Shown piece after piece: positions 9,336-15,878 of a DNA stretch of 64,000 nt. Origin of the DNA: Pedobacter sp. BS3 (GTDB lineage Bacteria > Bacteroidota > Bacteroidia > Sphingobacteriales > Sphingobacteriaceae); contig NZ_VTRT01000001.1 in the NCBI RefSeq assembly GCF_008274585.1, forward strand, positions 1,240,001 through 1,304,000, written 5' to 3'. The notes under the pieces are model-generated. The model was not told the origin of the DNA. It saw only the letters and a program-made list of their open reading frames with translations, and did no database searches. The first letter of the stretch is position 1. Each line of letters opens with the position of its first letter. The translations under genes and the position numbers were made by a program.

Positions 9336-9926
9336 ATGTATAAAAGATACGGACTCTTAGGATCAATTAGGCTCGTTATTTCTTTAATATATACCAAAAC
9401 TGTATGCTCCAGAGCAAGATTAGTCAGATTGCCATTTGATATTAGAAATAAGCAGTATATTTCGATTGGGAAAGGGTTTACCTCTGGTTTTGGATGTAGA
9501 ATAGAAGCACATCCAATTAAAGAATTAACTCAAAAGTGTGTCATTTTTGGTAAAAATGTTGAAATAAATGATTACGTACATATCGCAGCGGGGTATAGAG
9601 TTGAAATTGGAAATAACGTTCTTATTGCCAGCAAAGTTTTTATTACAGATTTAAATCATGGAATATACTCAGGAAAGAATGTAGATACCCCGACCTCATT
9701 GCCAAAGGATAGAAAAATTTATACAGATCCTGTTTATATTGGAGACAGAGTTTGGCTTGGAGAAAACGTATGTGTTTTGCCTGGAGTTACTATTGGAGAA
9801 GGGACGATAATTGGTGCGGGTTCAGTTGTAACAAAAGATGTTCCTCCAAATTCAATTGCGGTAGGAAATCCATGTAAAGTAATAAAGGTTTTTGATTTTC
9901 AACAGAATTCTTGGATTAAGATATGA
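9336..9926 (+). CDS. Hexapeptide-repeat O-acetyltransferase (WbbJ/CapG-like)
   Basis: About 196 residues from the ATG at 9336; an upstream GTG at 9318 would add six residues. The body is a left-handed beta-helix acyltransferase: isoleucine-rich hexapeptides (IGNNVLIASKVFITD, IGDRVWLGENVCVLPG, IGEGTIIGAGSVVTKDVPPN) ending in SIAVGNPCKVIK. The catalytic histidine of this family is probably in DLNHG. It likely transfers acetyl from acetyl-CoA to a sugar of the surface polysaccharide. The stop overlaps the next start by four bases (ATGA at 9923-9926). Confidence 0.85.
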   Translation: MYKRYGLLGSIRLVISLIYTKTVCSRARLVRLPFDIRNKQYISIGKGFTSGFGCRIEAHPIKELTQKCVIFGKNVEINDYVHIAAGYRVEIGNNVLIASKVFITDLNHGIYSGKNVDTPTSLPKDRKIYTDPVYIGDRVWLGENVCVLPGVTIGEGTIIGAGSVVTKDVPPNSIAVGNPCKVIKVFDFQQNSWIKI

Positions 9927-10741
9927 GTAATATAGGAGGCTCTGCTAGTATTGTATTATTTAAAAATGAAACTAAAGTCGTCCAAAATACTATATTGAGG
10001 GTAATCGAATCACAGTTTTTGCAAGTTTATCTTATCGACAACTCTCCAACAGATGTACTTAAAAATATTTCAAAAGATAGCGGAGTAATATATATCCACA
10101 ACTCTTCCAATCTAGGTTTTGGAGCGGCTCATAATATTGCCATTAGAAAAGCAATGGAAGACGGATTAAAATACCATTTCATCATCAATCCAGATATCGA
10201 AATTAAAGAAGATGTATTTACGCCGATGATTGAATATATGGAAGCGAATCCAGATGTTGGAATGATGATGCCTAAAGTGCTCAATGGAGACGGTTCTGTT
10301 CAAAACTTACCGAAGTTGCTACCCCACCCTGCTTGGATATTTAGGAGAAAACTGAAAAAAATGGATCCATTTAGCGAAACATTTATAAATAAATATGAGC
10401 TAAGGAAAGTGCCCTATAGCTTAATATATAATGTTCCCATTCTTTCGGGATGTTTTACTTTGTTAAGATTGGATGCGATAAAAGAAGTGGGCAAGTTTGA
10501 TGAAAAATTCTTCATGTATTTCGAGGATTTTGATTTATCCCGGCGAATGCACAAAAAATATAAAACCATTTATTTCCCAAAAGTATCAGTTTATCATGGT
10601 TATGAAGGTGGTGCTAATAAGAGCTGGAAACTGTTTAAGATTTATATTAAATCGATGATAACCTATTTTAATAAATGGGGTTGGTTTTTCGATAAGGAAC
10701 GTAAAAAGTTTAATAAAGAAACATTAGCCCAGTTTAAATGA
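9923..10741 (+). CDS. Glycosyltransferase family 2, rhamnosyltransferase-like (WbbL type)
   Basis: A 272-residue GT-A protein with the WbbL/RfbF family layout: an early strand ASIVLFKNETKVV, VYLIDNSPTD, the NLGFGAAHNIAI motif and the metal site region FIINPDIEIKED. Later it has GCFTLLRLDAIKEVGKFDE and FFMYFEDFDLSRR. Proteins of this type often transfer deoxyhexoses such as rhamnose or fucosamine derivatives. It overlaps both neighbours by four bases, so it is translationally coupled to the acetyltransferase and the epimerase. Specificity is an inference from family only. Confidence 0.8.
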   Translation: MSNIGGSASIVLFKNETKVVQNTILRVIESQFLQVYLIDNSPTDVLKNISKDSGVIYIHNSSNLGFGAAHNIAIRKAMEDGLKYHFIINPDIEIKEDVFTPMIEYMEANPDVGMMMPKVLNGDGSVQNLPKLLPHPAWIFRRKLKKMDPFSETFINKYELRKVPYSLIYNVPILSGCFTLLRLDAIKEVGKFDEKFFMYFEDFDLSRRMHKKYKTIYFPKVSVYHGYEGGANKSWKLFKIYIKSMITYFNKWGWFFDKERKKFNKETLAQFK

Positions 10742-11634
10742 GAATTACTGTCACTGGCGCAACTGGCTTTGTTGGTCAGAACCTGTTACACTATCTGGAG
10801 GATTCAGGTGTAAATACCCCCAACCGTCAGCAATTAAATAACTTAACAATTAAACAATTAAACAATACAGACGCTGTTATCCATCTCGCAGGTAAAGCCC
10901 ATGATTTAAAAAAGACATCCAATCCTGAAGAATATTATCAAGTTAATTACAAGCTTGCCAAAAAGCTCTATGATTCTTTCCTAGAGTCCAACGCAAAGAA
11001 GTTCATTTTTATTAGTTCTGTAAAAGCCGCCGCTGATGTAGTAAAAGAAACACTAACCGAGGAATGCCTTGCGGCCCCTCAAACCGATTACGGGAAATCT
11101 AAGTTAATGGCAGAGCAATATATTCAATCACAAACTCTTCGGGAAGGTAAATCATATTATATTCTTCGTCCCTGTATGATACATGGACCGGGAAATAAAG
11201 GGAACTTAAACCTGCTATACCAGTTTGTAAGAAAAGGTATTCCTTACCCGCTGGCAGCTTTCGAAAATAAGCGGTCGTTTTTAAGTGTAGAGAATTTGTG
11301 TTTTGTGATAAAAGAATTGCTCAAAAACGATATTCCGTCAGGAATATACCATATTGCCGATGACGAAGCCTTATCTACCAACGAAGTAGTACAGCTATTG
11401 GCTGAAGCGATAGGACATAAGCCCAGGTTGTGGCATATACCTAAAGCCTTCATAAAAGCAGTAGCTAAAGCGGGTGATATACTACGGCTTCCCCTAAATA
11501 CAGAACGTCTTACTAAGCTGACAGAGAATTATGTGGTTTCTAATGCCAAAATTAAAGCAGCCATAGGAAAAGACTTTCCTGTTTCGGCACGTGAAGGTAT
11601 TTTAAGAACCGCTGCATCATTTCAATACAGATAA
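10738..11634 (+). CDS. WbpV-like NAD-dependent epimerase/reductase
   Basis: A 298-residue short-chain dehydrogenase of the extended type. It has the NAD-binding GATGFVG at residues 7-13, SSVKAAA near 93-99 and the catalytic Y118-x3-K122 (YGKSK). In Pseudomonas WbpV reduces the 4-keto group of UDP-4-keto-6-deoxy-GlcNAc, and the downstream WbpL- and WbpM-like genes support the same pathway here. The start overlaps the preceding stop by four bases. Residues 31-43 (QQLNNLTIKQLNN) come from a short direct repeat and look like an expansion. GC content rises back towards the genome level in this gene. Confidence 0.78.
   Translation: MRITVTGATGFVGQNLLHYLEDSGVNTPNRQQLNNLTIKQLNNTDAVIHLAGKAHDLKKTSNPEEYYQVNYKLAKKLYDSFLESNAKKFIFISSVKAAADVVKETLTEECLAAPQTDYGKSKLMAEQYIQSQTLREGKSYYILRPCMIHGPGNKGNLNLLYQFVRKGIPYPLAAFENKRSFLSVENLCFVIKELLKNDIPSGIYHIADDEALSTNEVVQLLAEAIGHKPRLWHIPKAFIKAVAKAGDILRLPLNTERLTKLTENYVVSNAKIKAAIGKDFPVSAREGILRTAASFQYR
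10831..10866 (+). repeat. caattaaa-type direct repeats inside the epimerase gene
   Basis: Reiterated caattaaaya units, close to the caattta-aca repeats common between Bacteroidota genes, lie in frame and encode an N/L/Q/K-rich loop between the first helix and the following strand of the Rossmann fold. Confidence 0.6.
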
Positions 11635-12307
11635 TATAATCTTCGTATCTTTAGATAACATTAGCAATAATTCATAGTGCAGTGGCAAAAGTAACAGGTA
11701 ACATCTTGCTGGAAGTACTCGGGGCCGGTTCCTCGCAATGAACGTGAAAAATGAACGGCAGTGCTTAAAATACCTGCGTTGCTCTTTATACGCTATACTA
11801 AACTTTGGCCCGTCAAAGAACTTCGCCTCATAAATACATAAGCCTATATCCTTCTAAACCTTATCCTTGCCCTCAACCGGAAATGCGGAAAGTACATTCG
11901 TAGCTCAACGGTCGCTATACTAAACGATGAACCCAGGCCTTGCCCGGTGCGCCGTGCTTTCCGGCAGTGCCTGTAAAGTTTGGTATCACGGACAGCCTGT
12001 GGGAAGGCAAGGGGCCTTGGCTTGCATTCTGGGGCAAGGGAAAGTAACGGCGAATGCAAGACGCAGCCCGAGCTGATGCCAAACGAGCGTAGCCTGTGCC
12101 TGGCACCCAAAATACACCATCCTGCAATGTCTGTCTTATAACCTTATGCTCCCCTCAACCTCAACCAGCCCTCCGCCCATGAACTATGAACCCCCAACTC
12201 ATAACTTCCGGTCTCTCGGACACTTTCCCCTCATAAACTCATAACCCCTATAACCTTCTAAACTTATCCTTGAACTAAGTCCCCACGGCAATGAGCGGAC
12301 AAAAGCC
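11635..12307. repeat. Gene-free repeat mosaic with a GC-rich block
   Basis: No credible gene lies in these 673 bases. Direct repeats of cgctatactaaac occur at 11791-11803 and 11913-11925. A GC-rich stretch at about 11930-12115 differs sharply from its surroundings and yields only artefact ORFs. The word cggcagtgcctgtaa (11962-11976) recurs at 15621-15635. From 12120 on, the ctcaacctcaaccagccctccg and ataacc words dominate. The mosaic lies just before the 3' end of the convergent AAA ATPase gene. Confidence 0.7.
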
Positions 12308-13492
12308 TTACATACTGCTCACAAGCTCCAGAAACGGTGTGAGCCCGATAACTTCAACCCCGTTGGCGATAGGATATTGTTCCGGACCATGGTACACGAT
12401 AAACTTTTTCACCGCCTGCACGTCCGCACAGGCCTCATGAAAGCTTCGTTTAATAGTGGGAGCAGAAGAACGTTTGATCTCAATGGCCCACACCTCATTG
12501 TCCGGGGTTTCCAGTACCAGGTCTATTTCGGCCTGGTTACTGCTCCGGTAATAACTGTAACGCCATTTATCAGAAAGTTGTAGCAGGATGTTCTCAACAA
12601 CAAAACCTTCCCAACTGGCTCCCAGTACAGGATGTCCTAACAGGTTTTCGAAGGAAGATATGTTAAGTAACCGGTGAAGTATTCCCGAATCCCGTAAATA
12701 GATCTTTGGGGATTTAACTAACCGCTTTTTGGTATTACCAGACCACGGTTGCAGTTGGCGGACCATATAAAAATCAGTCAGTATATCCAGGTAAGAGCGA
12801 ATGGTGGTGTGACTTAATTCCAGGCTTCTTCCCAATTCAGAAAAAACTACCTGCTGCCCGTGATAATGCGCCAGCATAGACCAGAATGTTTTTATCCGGT
12901 TAGCTTGCACCTGCGGGCCCATCAGCGGGATATCGCGTTCCACGTACGAAGCGATAAAATCTCCCCGCCATTCCCAGCTTTCGTGGTCTGTTGCCGCCAG
13001 GTAACTATCCGGGAATCCCCCTCTGAACCAGAGTTTATCGTATGCCGTACCCAGGGCATCTTCCTGTAGGATTTCAAAGATGTTAAACGGGCTCAATTCC
13101 AGGTATCGGATACGGCCGGCCAATGTTTCTGCAGTATGTTGTAACAGGTCTTTGGAAGCGGAGCCTAACAGCAGGAACTGTCCTGTTTTTTCTCCCGCTC
13201 TCCGGCGGATATCTACTAAGGCTCTTAATGTCCTGAACAGGTCAGGTTTGCGTTGCACTTCATCAATAATGAGCAATTGACCTTCCATGCGCTTTAAATA
13301 GGCTTCAGGATCGCTCAGTTTGTTGAAATCCGAATCCAGTTCCAGGTCTATATACGTGGTTGGTTTGCCGGTTTCTTTGACAATAGACAAGGCTAATGTG
13401 GTTTTTCCAACCTGTCTGGGGCCCAGTAAGGCCACAACGGGCATGTTGTTCACGGCATAAAGTAATTGCTGATGAATACTCCTTCTGATCAT
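12308..13492 (-). CDS. AAA ATPase with DUF4143 domain
   Basis: A 394-residue protein of the ATP-binding DUF4143 family. The N-terminal AAA_14 domain has Walker A GPRQVGKTT (24-32) and Walker B LLIIDEVQ (73-80). The C-terminal DUF4143 domain has a D-x10-ExK arrangement (EIDLVLE, then AIEIK), which links it to the PD-(D/E)XK nuclease fold. The cellular role is not established; these genes are numerous in Bacteroidota and often lie alone. Here it is antisense to, and interrupts, the polysaccharide genes and is flanked by repeat mosaics, suggesting insertion. A large palindrome and a TATCTTTA box lie immediately upstream. Confidence 0.85.
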   Translation of the reverse strand: MIRRSIHQQLLYAVNNMPVVALLGPRQVGKTTLALSIVKETGKPTTYIDLELDSDFNKLSDPEAYLKRMEGQLLIIDEVQRKPDLFRTLRALVDIRRRAGEKTGQFLLLGSASKDLLQHTAETLAGRIRYLELSPFNIFEILQEDALGTAYDKLWFRGGFPDSYLAATDHESWEWRGDFIASYVERDIPLMGPQVQANRIKTFWSMLAHYHGQQVVFSELGRSLELSHTTIRSYLDILTDFYMVRQLQPWSGNTKKRLVKSPKIYLRDSGILHRLLNISSFENLLGHPVLGASWEGFVVENILLQLSDKWRYSYYRSSNQAEIDLVLETPDNEVWAIEIKRSSAPTIKRSFHEACADVQAVKKFIVYHGPEQYPIANGVEVIGLTPFLELVSSM

Positions 13493-13515
13493 GTGTTAGC
13501 ACCTTTAAGAATAGT

Positions 13516-13523
13516 TAAAGATA
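13516..13523 (-). promoter_or_regulatory. Candidate -7 box (tatcttta) for the DUF4143 ATPase gene
   Basis: On the minus strand tatcttta lies 23 bases before the ATG and fits the Bacteroidota TAnnTTTG box except for the last base. Its far edge abuts the 23-bp palindrome, so a protein bound there would cover the -33 region. Confidence 0.45.
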
Positions 13524-13599
13524 CTAATTTCCATGTAAATTGAAAGTTTTATTTTCAATTTACATGGAAATTAGTGCATTTTTTATGTAAATTGAAAGT
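13523..13599. promoter_or_regulatory. Perfect 23-bp palindrome plus third half-site, probable operator
   Basis: Arms 13523-13545 and 13553-13575 are exactly complementary over 23 bases with a 7-base loop. The inner half atgtaaattgaaagt occurs again at 13585-13599 in direct orientation. Three copies of one 15-base word upstream of a single gene look like an operator for a dimeric regulator, possibly self-regulation by the ATPase; a transcribed hairpin is the alternative. Confidence 0.6.
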
Positions 13600-13763
13600 C
13601 GTATTTTCGTTCGACAGGATATACATTTTAACTTCCGGTCTCTTAAACTCCGGCTTCCTTACCATGAACCATCCGCTCTGAACGATGAACACGCTCATTC
13701 GTAACTTCCGGACTTTCCGACTCTCAAACTTTCCGACAACATTGCCATCTCCTGAAAAATCAA

Positions 13764-13771
13764 CATCTTTG
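13764..13771 (+). promoter_or_regulatory. Candidate -7 box (catctttg) close to the WbpL-like start
   Basis: The box differs from TAnnTTTG at the first base and ends only four bases before the ATG at 13776. If used, the transcript would have almost no leader. Confidence 0.35.
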
Positions 13772-13775
13772 CGGC

Positions 13776-14756
13776 ATGAATCTACTGTTGATCATCGGAA
13801 CTATCCTTTTCTTCTTTATTGTTGAAACCGTATATTTCAGAATAGCCGACCGGTATAACATTATTGATAAACCCAATCACCGCAGTTCACACAGTTCGGT
13901 TACTATTCGTGGAGGTGGGATTTTATTCCCCATAGCCGTATTGGTATTTTCCGGGTATTCCGGTTGGACATATCCTTATTTTACTATCGGGTTACTGGCT
14001 ATTGCAGCAATCAGTTTCCTGGATGATATTTATACACTGGATAATAAAATTCGTCTGGTAGTGCACCTGGCAGCCGTAGCCTTACTGTTTTACCAGTTGG
14101 ATATATATCAATTATCGTTATTCTGGTTATTGCCCACATTGATATTCGTGATCGGCACGATCAATGCCTATAACTTTATGGATGGTATTAATGGCATCAC
14201 CGGTGGCTACAGTCTGGTAACCCTGTTAACATTATGGTATATCAATGAAAAAGTGCAGCCATTCGGTTCTTCAACTTTGATGATAGTAATTATTCTTTCA
14301 CTTCTGGTGTTCAACTATTTTAATTTCCGGAAAACAGCCCGTTGTTTTGCCGGGGACGTAGGCAGTGTAAGCATGGCATTTATTATCCTGTTTTTCCTGG
14401 GGCAGTTACTGGTAATTTCTCAGAATCCGGTATATATCTTTTTATTATTGTTGTACGGCCTGGATGCGGTGACAACCATCTGTTTTCGTTTGATCCGTAA
14501 AGAAAATATCTTTAAAGCCCATCGTAGCCATGTATACCAGTTTCTGGCTAATACAAAAAAATGGCCGCACGTATGGGTTAGCATCAGTTATATGATAGTT
14601 CAATTAATCATTAACCTGTTTATAATAAGTTATTCAGAATACTTTCGTGATTCCCTTTTGGGTTGCGTAGTATTTTTACTGATTACAACAATACTATTTA
14701 TAGGGTGCAGGTTAATCTTTGAAGGGAAAAAATACCTGTTTGGAGAGGTTGATTGA
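13776..14756 (+). CDS. WbpL/WecA-like undecaprenyl-phosphate sugar-1-phosphate transferase
   Basis: A 326-residue MraY/WecA-family membrane protein with about ten helices. The cytoplasmic motifs of the family are present: PNHRSSHSSVTIRGGG, FLDDIYTLDN with the aspartate pair, NAYNFMDGINGITGG, CFAGDVGSV and KAHRSHVYQ. It would load the first sugar phosphate of the repeat unit onto undecaprenyl phosphate. With WbpV- and WbpM-like genes on either side, the sugar is likely a UDP-linked 2-acetamido-2,6-dideoxyhexose. The basic HRSHVYQ tail motif fits the WbpL/WbcO group rather than classical WecA. Confidence 0.85.
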   Translation: MNLLLIIGTILFFFIVETVYFRIADRYNIIDKPNHRSSHSSVTIRGGGILFPIAVLVFSGYSGWTYPYFTIGLLAIAAISFLDDIYTLDNKIRLVVHLAAVALLFYQLDIYQLSLFWLLPTLIFVIGTINAYNFMDGINGITGGYSLVTLLTLWYINEKVQPFGSSTLMIVIILSLLVFNYFNFRKTARCFAGDVGSVSMAFIILFFLGQLLVISQNPVYIFLLLLYGLDAVTTICFRLIRKENIFKAHRSHVYQFLANTKKWPHVWVSISYMIVQLIINLFIISYSEYFRDSLLGCVVFLLITTILFIGCRLIFEGKKYLFGEVD

Positions 14757-15015
14757 TTTGTCTTGTTGATTAGTATGCTATCTTTACGACCCCATCCACT
14801 CCTCAACCTTATCCTCAACCAGCCCTCCGGCGGCGGCGGGCCGGACTGCAGAAAATGATAGCACGATCCACTGTTCAAAACACGCAAGGATATTATAGCC
14901 GCTTCCTATAACCTCATACACTCATAACCTCCTCAACCAGTCCTCCGGTTGCCATGAGCAGTGAACAATCTCATAACTTTTGATCTCATACGTTGACAGT
15001 TTAACTGATAAAGTA
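14757..15015. repeat. Gene-free repeat mosaic
   Basis: The stretch carries the caaccagccctccgg word at 14816-14830 and a one-change copy at 14934-14948, both matching 12162-12175, plus cataacctc and aacaatctcataac words. No gene is seen. Confidence 0.65.
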
Positions 15016-15023
15016 TAAATTTG
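15016..15023 (+). promoter_or_regulatory. Candidate -7 box (taaatttg) of the antitoxin gene
   Basis: A perfect TAnnTTTG match ends four bases before the ATG at 15028, implying a very short leader for the toxin-antitoxin transcript. Confidence 0.45.
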
Positions 15024-15027
15024 TTAT

Positions 15028-15255
15028 ATGGATTTGCAGGCAGATAAAATAGAGCTCGTTAAAATGTTGCTTGAAACAGAAGATAGGGATTTAATTGAAG
15101 CTGTCAGGGATTTGTTTAAAAGCAGGCAGGAGGATTTTTGGCCGGGGCTGCCGGTTCATGTAAAAAAAGGAATCAAAAAGAGTAAAAAGCAGGCTACGTG
15201 TGGTTTGCTGACAGCCCATGATGAAGTAATTAAGAAGTACTCAAAGTATCTATGA
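15028..15255 (+). CDS. Antitoxin-like protein, partner of a decayed RelE/ParE toxin
   Basis: A 75-residue acidic-to-basic protein: a helical N-terminal half (LVKMLLETEDRDLIEAVRDL) and a C-terminal tail with W-x-x-L, a K/I-rich helix and TAHDEVIKKYSKYL. This resembles the small antitoxins that precede RelE/ParE toxins in Bacteroidota, where the tail binds the toxin. The stop overlaps the ATG of the downstream toxin remnant by four bases (ATGA at 15252-15255), the usual spacing for such pairs. The gene is intact while the toxin is not. No DNA-binding domain is obvious. The antitoxin role rests on context plus this layout. Confidence 0.7.
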   Translation: MDLQADKIELVKMLLETEDRDLIEAVRDLFKSRQEDFWPGLPVHVKKGIKKSKKQATCGLLTAHDEVIKKYSKYL

Positions 15256-15534
15256 GTCTCCCGGTTTATTAGACTGATGAGGCGACAGAAACATTCGATG
15301 CTATAGTAAAGTTTATCGAAGAAACATGGAGTGAAAAGGATGCTAAGAAATTTGTTAAAAGAACCCTGGAGGTAATAGCAACCATATCAGTTCAACCTTA
15401 CATATTCAAAAGATCTGTTTCAGAAATGTACGTAAGGGTTTGATCAGTAAGCAATGTTCTGTATTTTATCAGGTGATTCAGAAAAAGTCACAGTTTTATG
15501 GTTTTGGGATAACAGGCAAGATCCTGTTCTCTAA
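15252..15534 (+). pseudogene. RelE/ParE-family toxin, inactivated
   Basis: Read across three frames the stretch gives a complete ParE-like protein. Frame one has MSLPVY, an in-frame TAG at 15270-15272 where the family has Trp, and TDEATETFDAIVKFIEETWS onwards. A second frame from about 15425 gives NVRKGLISKQCSVFYQV. A third frame from about 15475 gives DSEKVTVLWFWDNRQDPVL and a TAA at 15532-15534. One nonsense change and two single-base losses therefore inactivate it. The NVRKGLISKQ and FWDNRQDP segments are hallmarks of ParE toxins in this phylum. The upstream antitoxin remains open. Confidence 0.85.
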
Positions 15535-15840
15535 AAGGTAGTATCGGTAAATTATAAGCTACTAACATACACGTACAAACTCACTGTTAGTACCACCTCA
15601 GCCTTATCCTTGCCCTCAACCGGCAGTGCCTGTAATGTTTGATAGGACTGTGGTCTTACACTATCTTATAACCTCATAAACTTATAACCCTATACACCCC
15701 TCAACCTTATCTTCGGCCTCAACCTAAAAGGTAATTAACATGGACGATAGCTGGTTGGCCAATAGGCGAAATTGCCTCTCTATACAAGAGATAAATTCAG
15801 ATAAACATTAATATTTTGCAAAAGTAAAACAAGATTAAAC
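15535..15840. repeat. Gene-free repeat mosaic before the WbpM-like gene
   Basis: Contains the word ccttatccttgccctcaaccgg (shared with 11863-11884), cggcagtgcctgtaa (15621-15635) and ataacctcataaacttataac words. No coding potential is seen. Confidence 0.6.
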
Positions 15841-15848
15841 TATCTTTG
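15841..15848 (+). promoter_or_regulatory. Candidate -7 promoter box (tatctttg)
   Basis: A perfect TAnnTTTG match lies 30 bases before the proposed TTG start of the WbpM-like gene. A ttttg at 15813-15817 could serve as the -33 element at slightly long spacing. This supports transcription restarting after the repeat mosaic. Confidence 0.5.
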
Positions 15849-15878
15849 TTGCTGACTTAAAATTAGCAATATTGTACC

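Noticed and set aside
11844-12127. Two overlapping minus-strand ORFs of 88 and 70 residues
   Set aside because: They lie in a GC-rich repeat block, overlap each other in different frames and show no protein-like motif.
12377-13280. Several 66-69-residue plus-strand ORFs
   Set aside because: They are antisense to the DUF4143 ATPase gene, which has Walker motifs.
14630-14887. 85-residue minus-strand ORF
   Set aside because: Overlaps the WbpL-like gene and repeat mosaic; no motif or start context.
12308-15534. Idea that the ATPase and toxin-antitoxin form a defence island
   Set aside because: The toxin is dead, the genes are unrelated in strand and spacing, and no other defence gene is nearby; scattered insertion is simpler.
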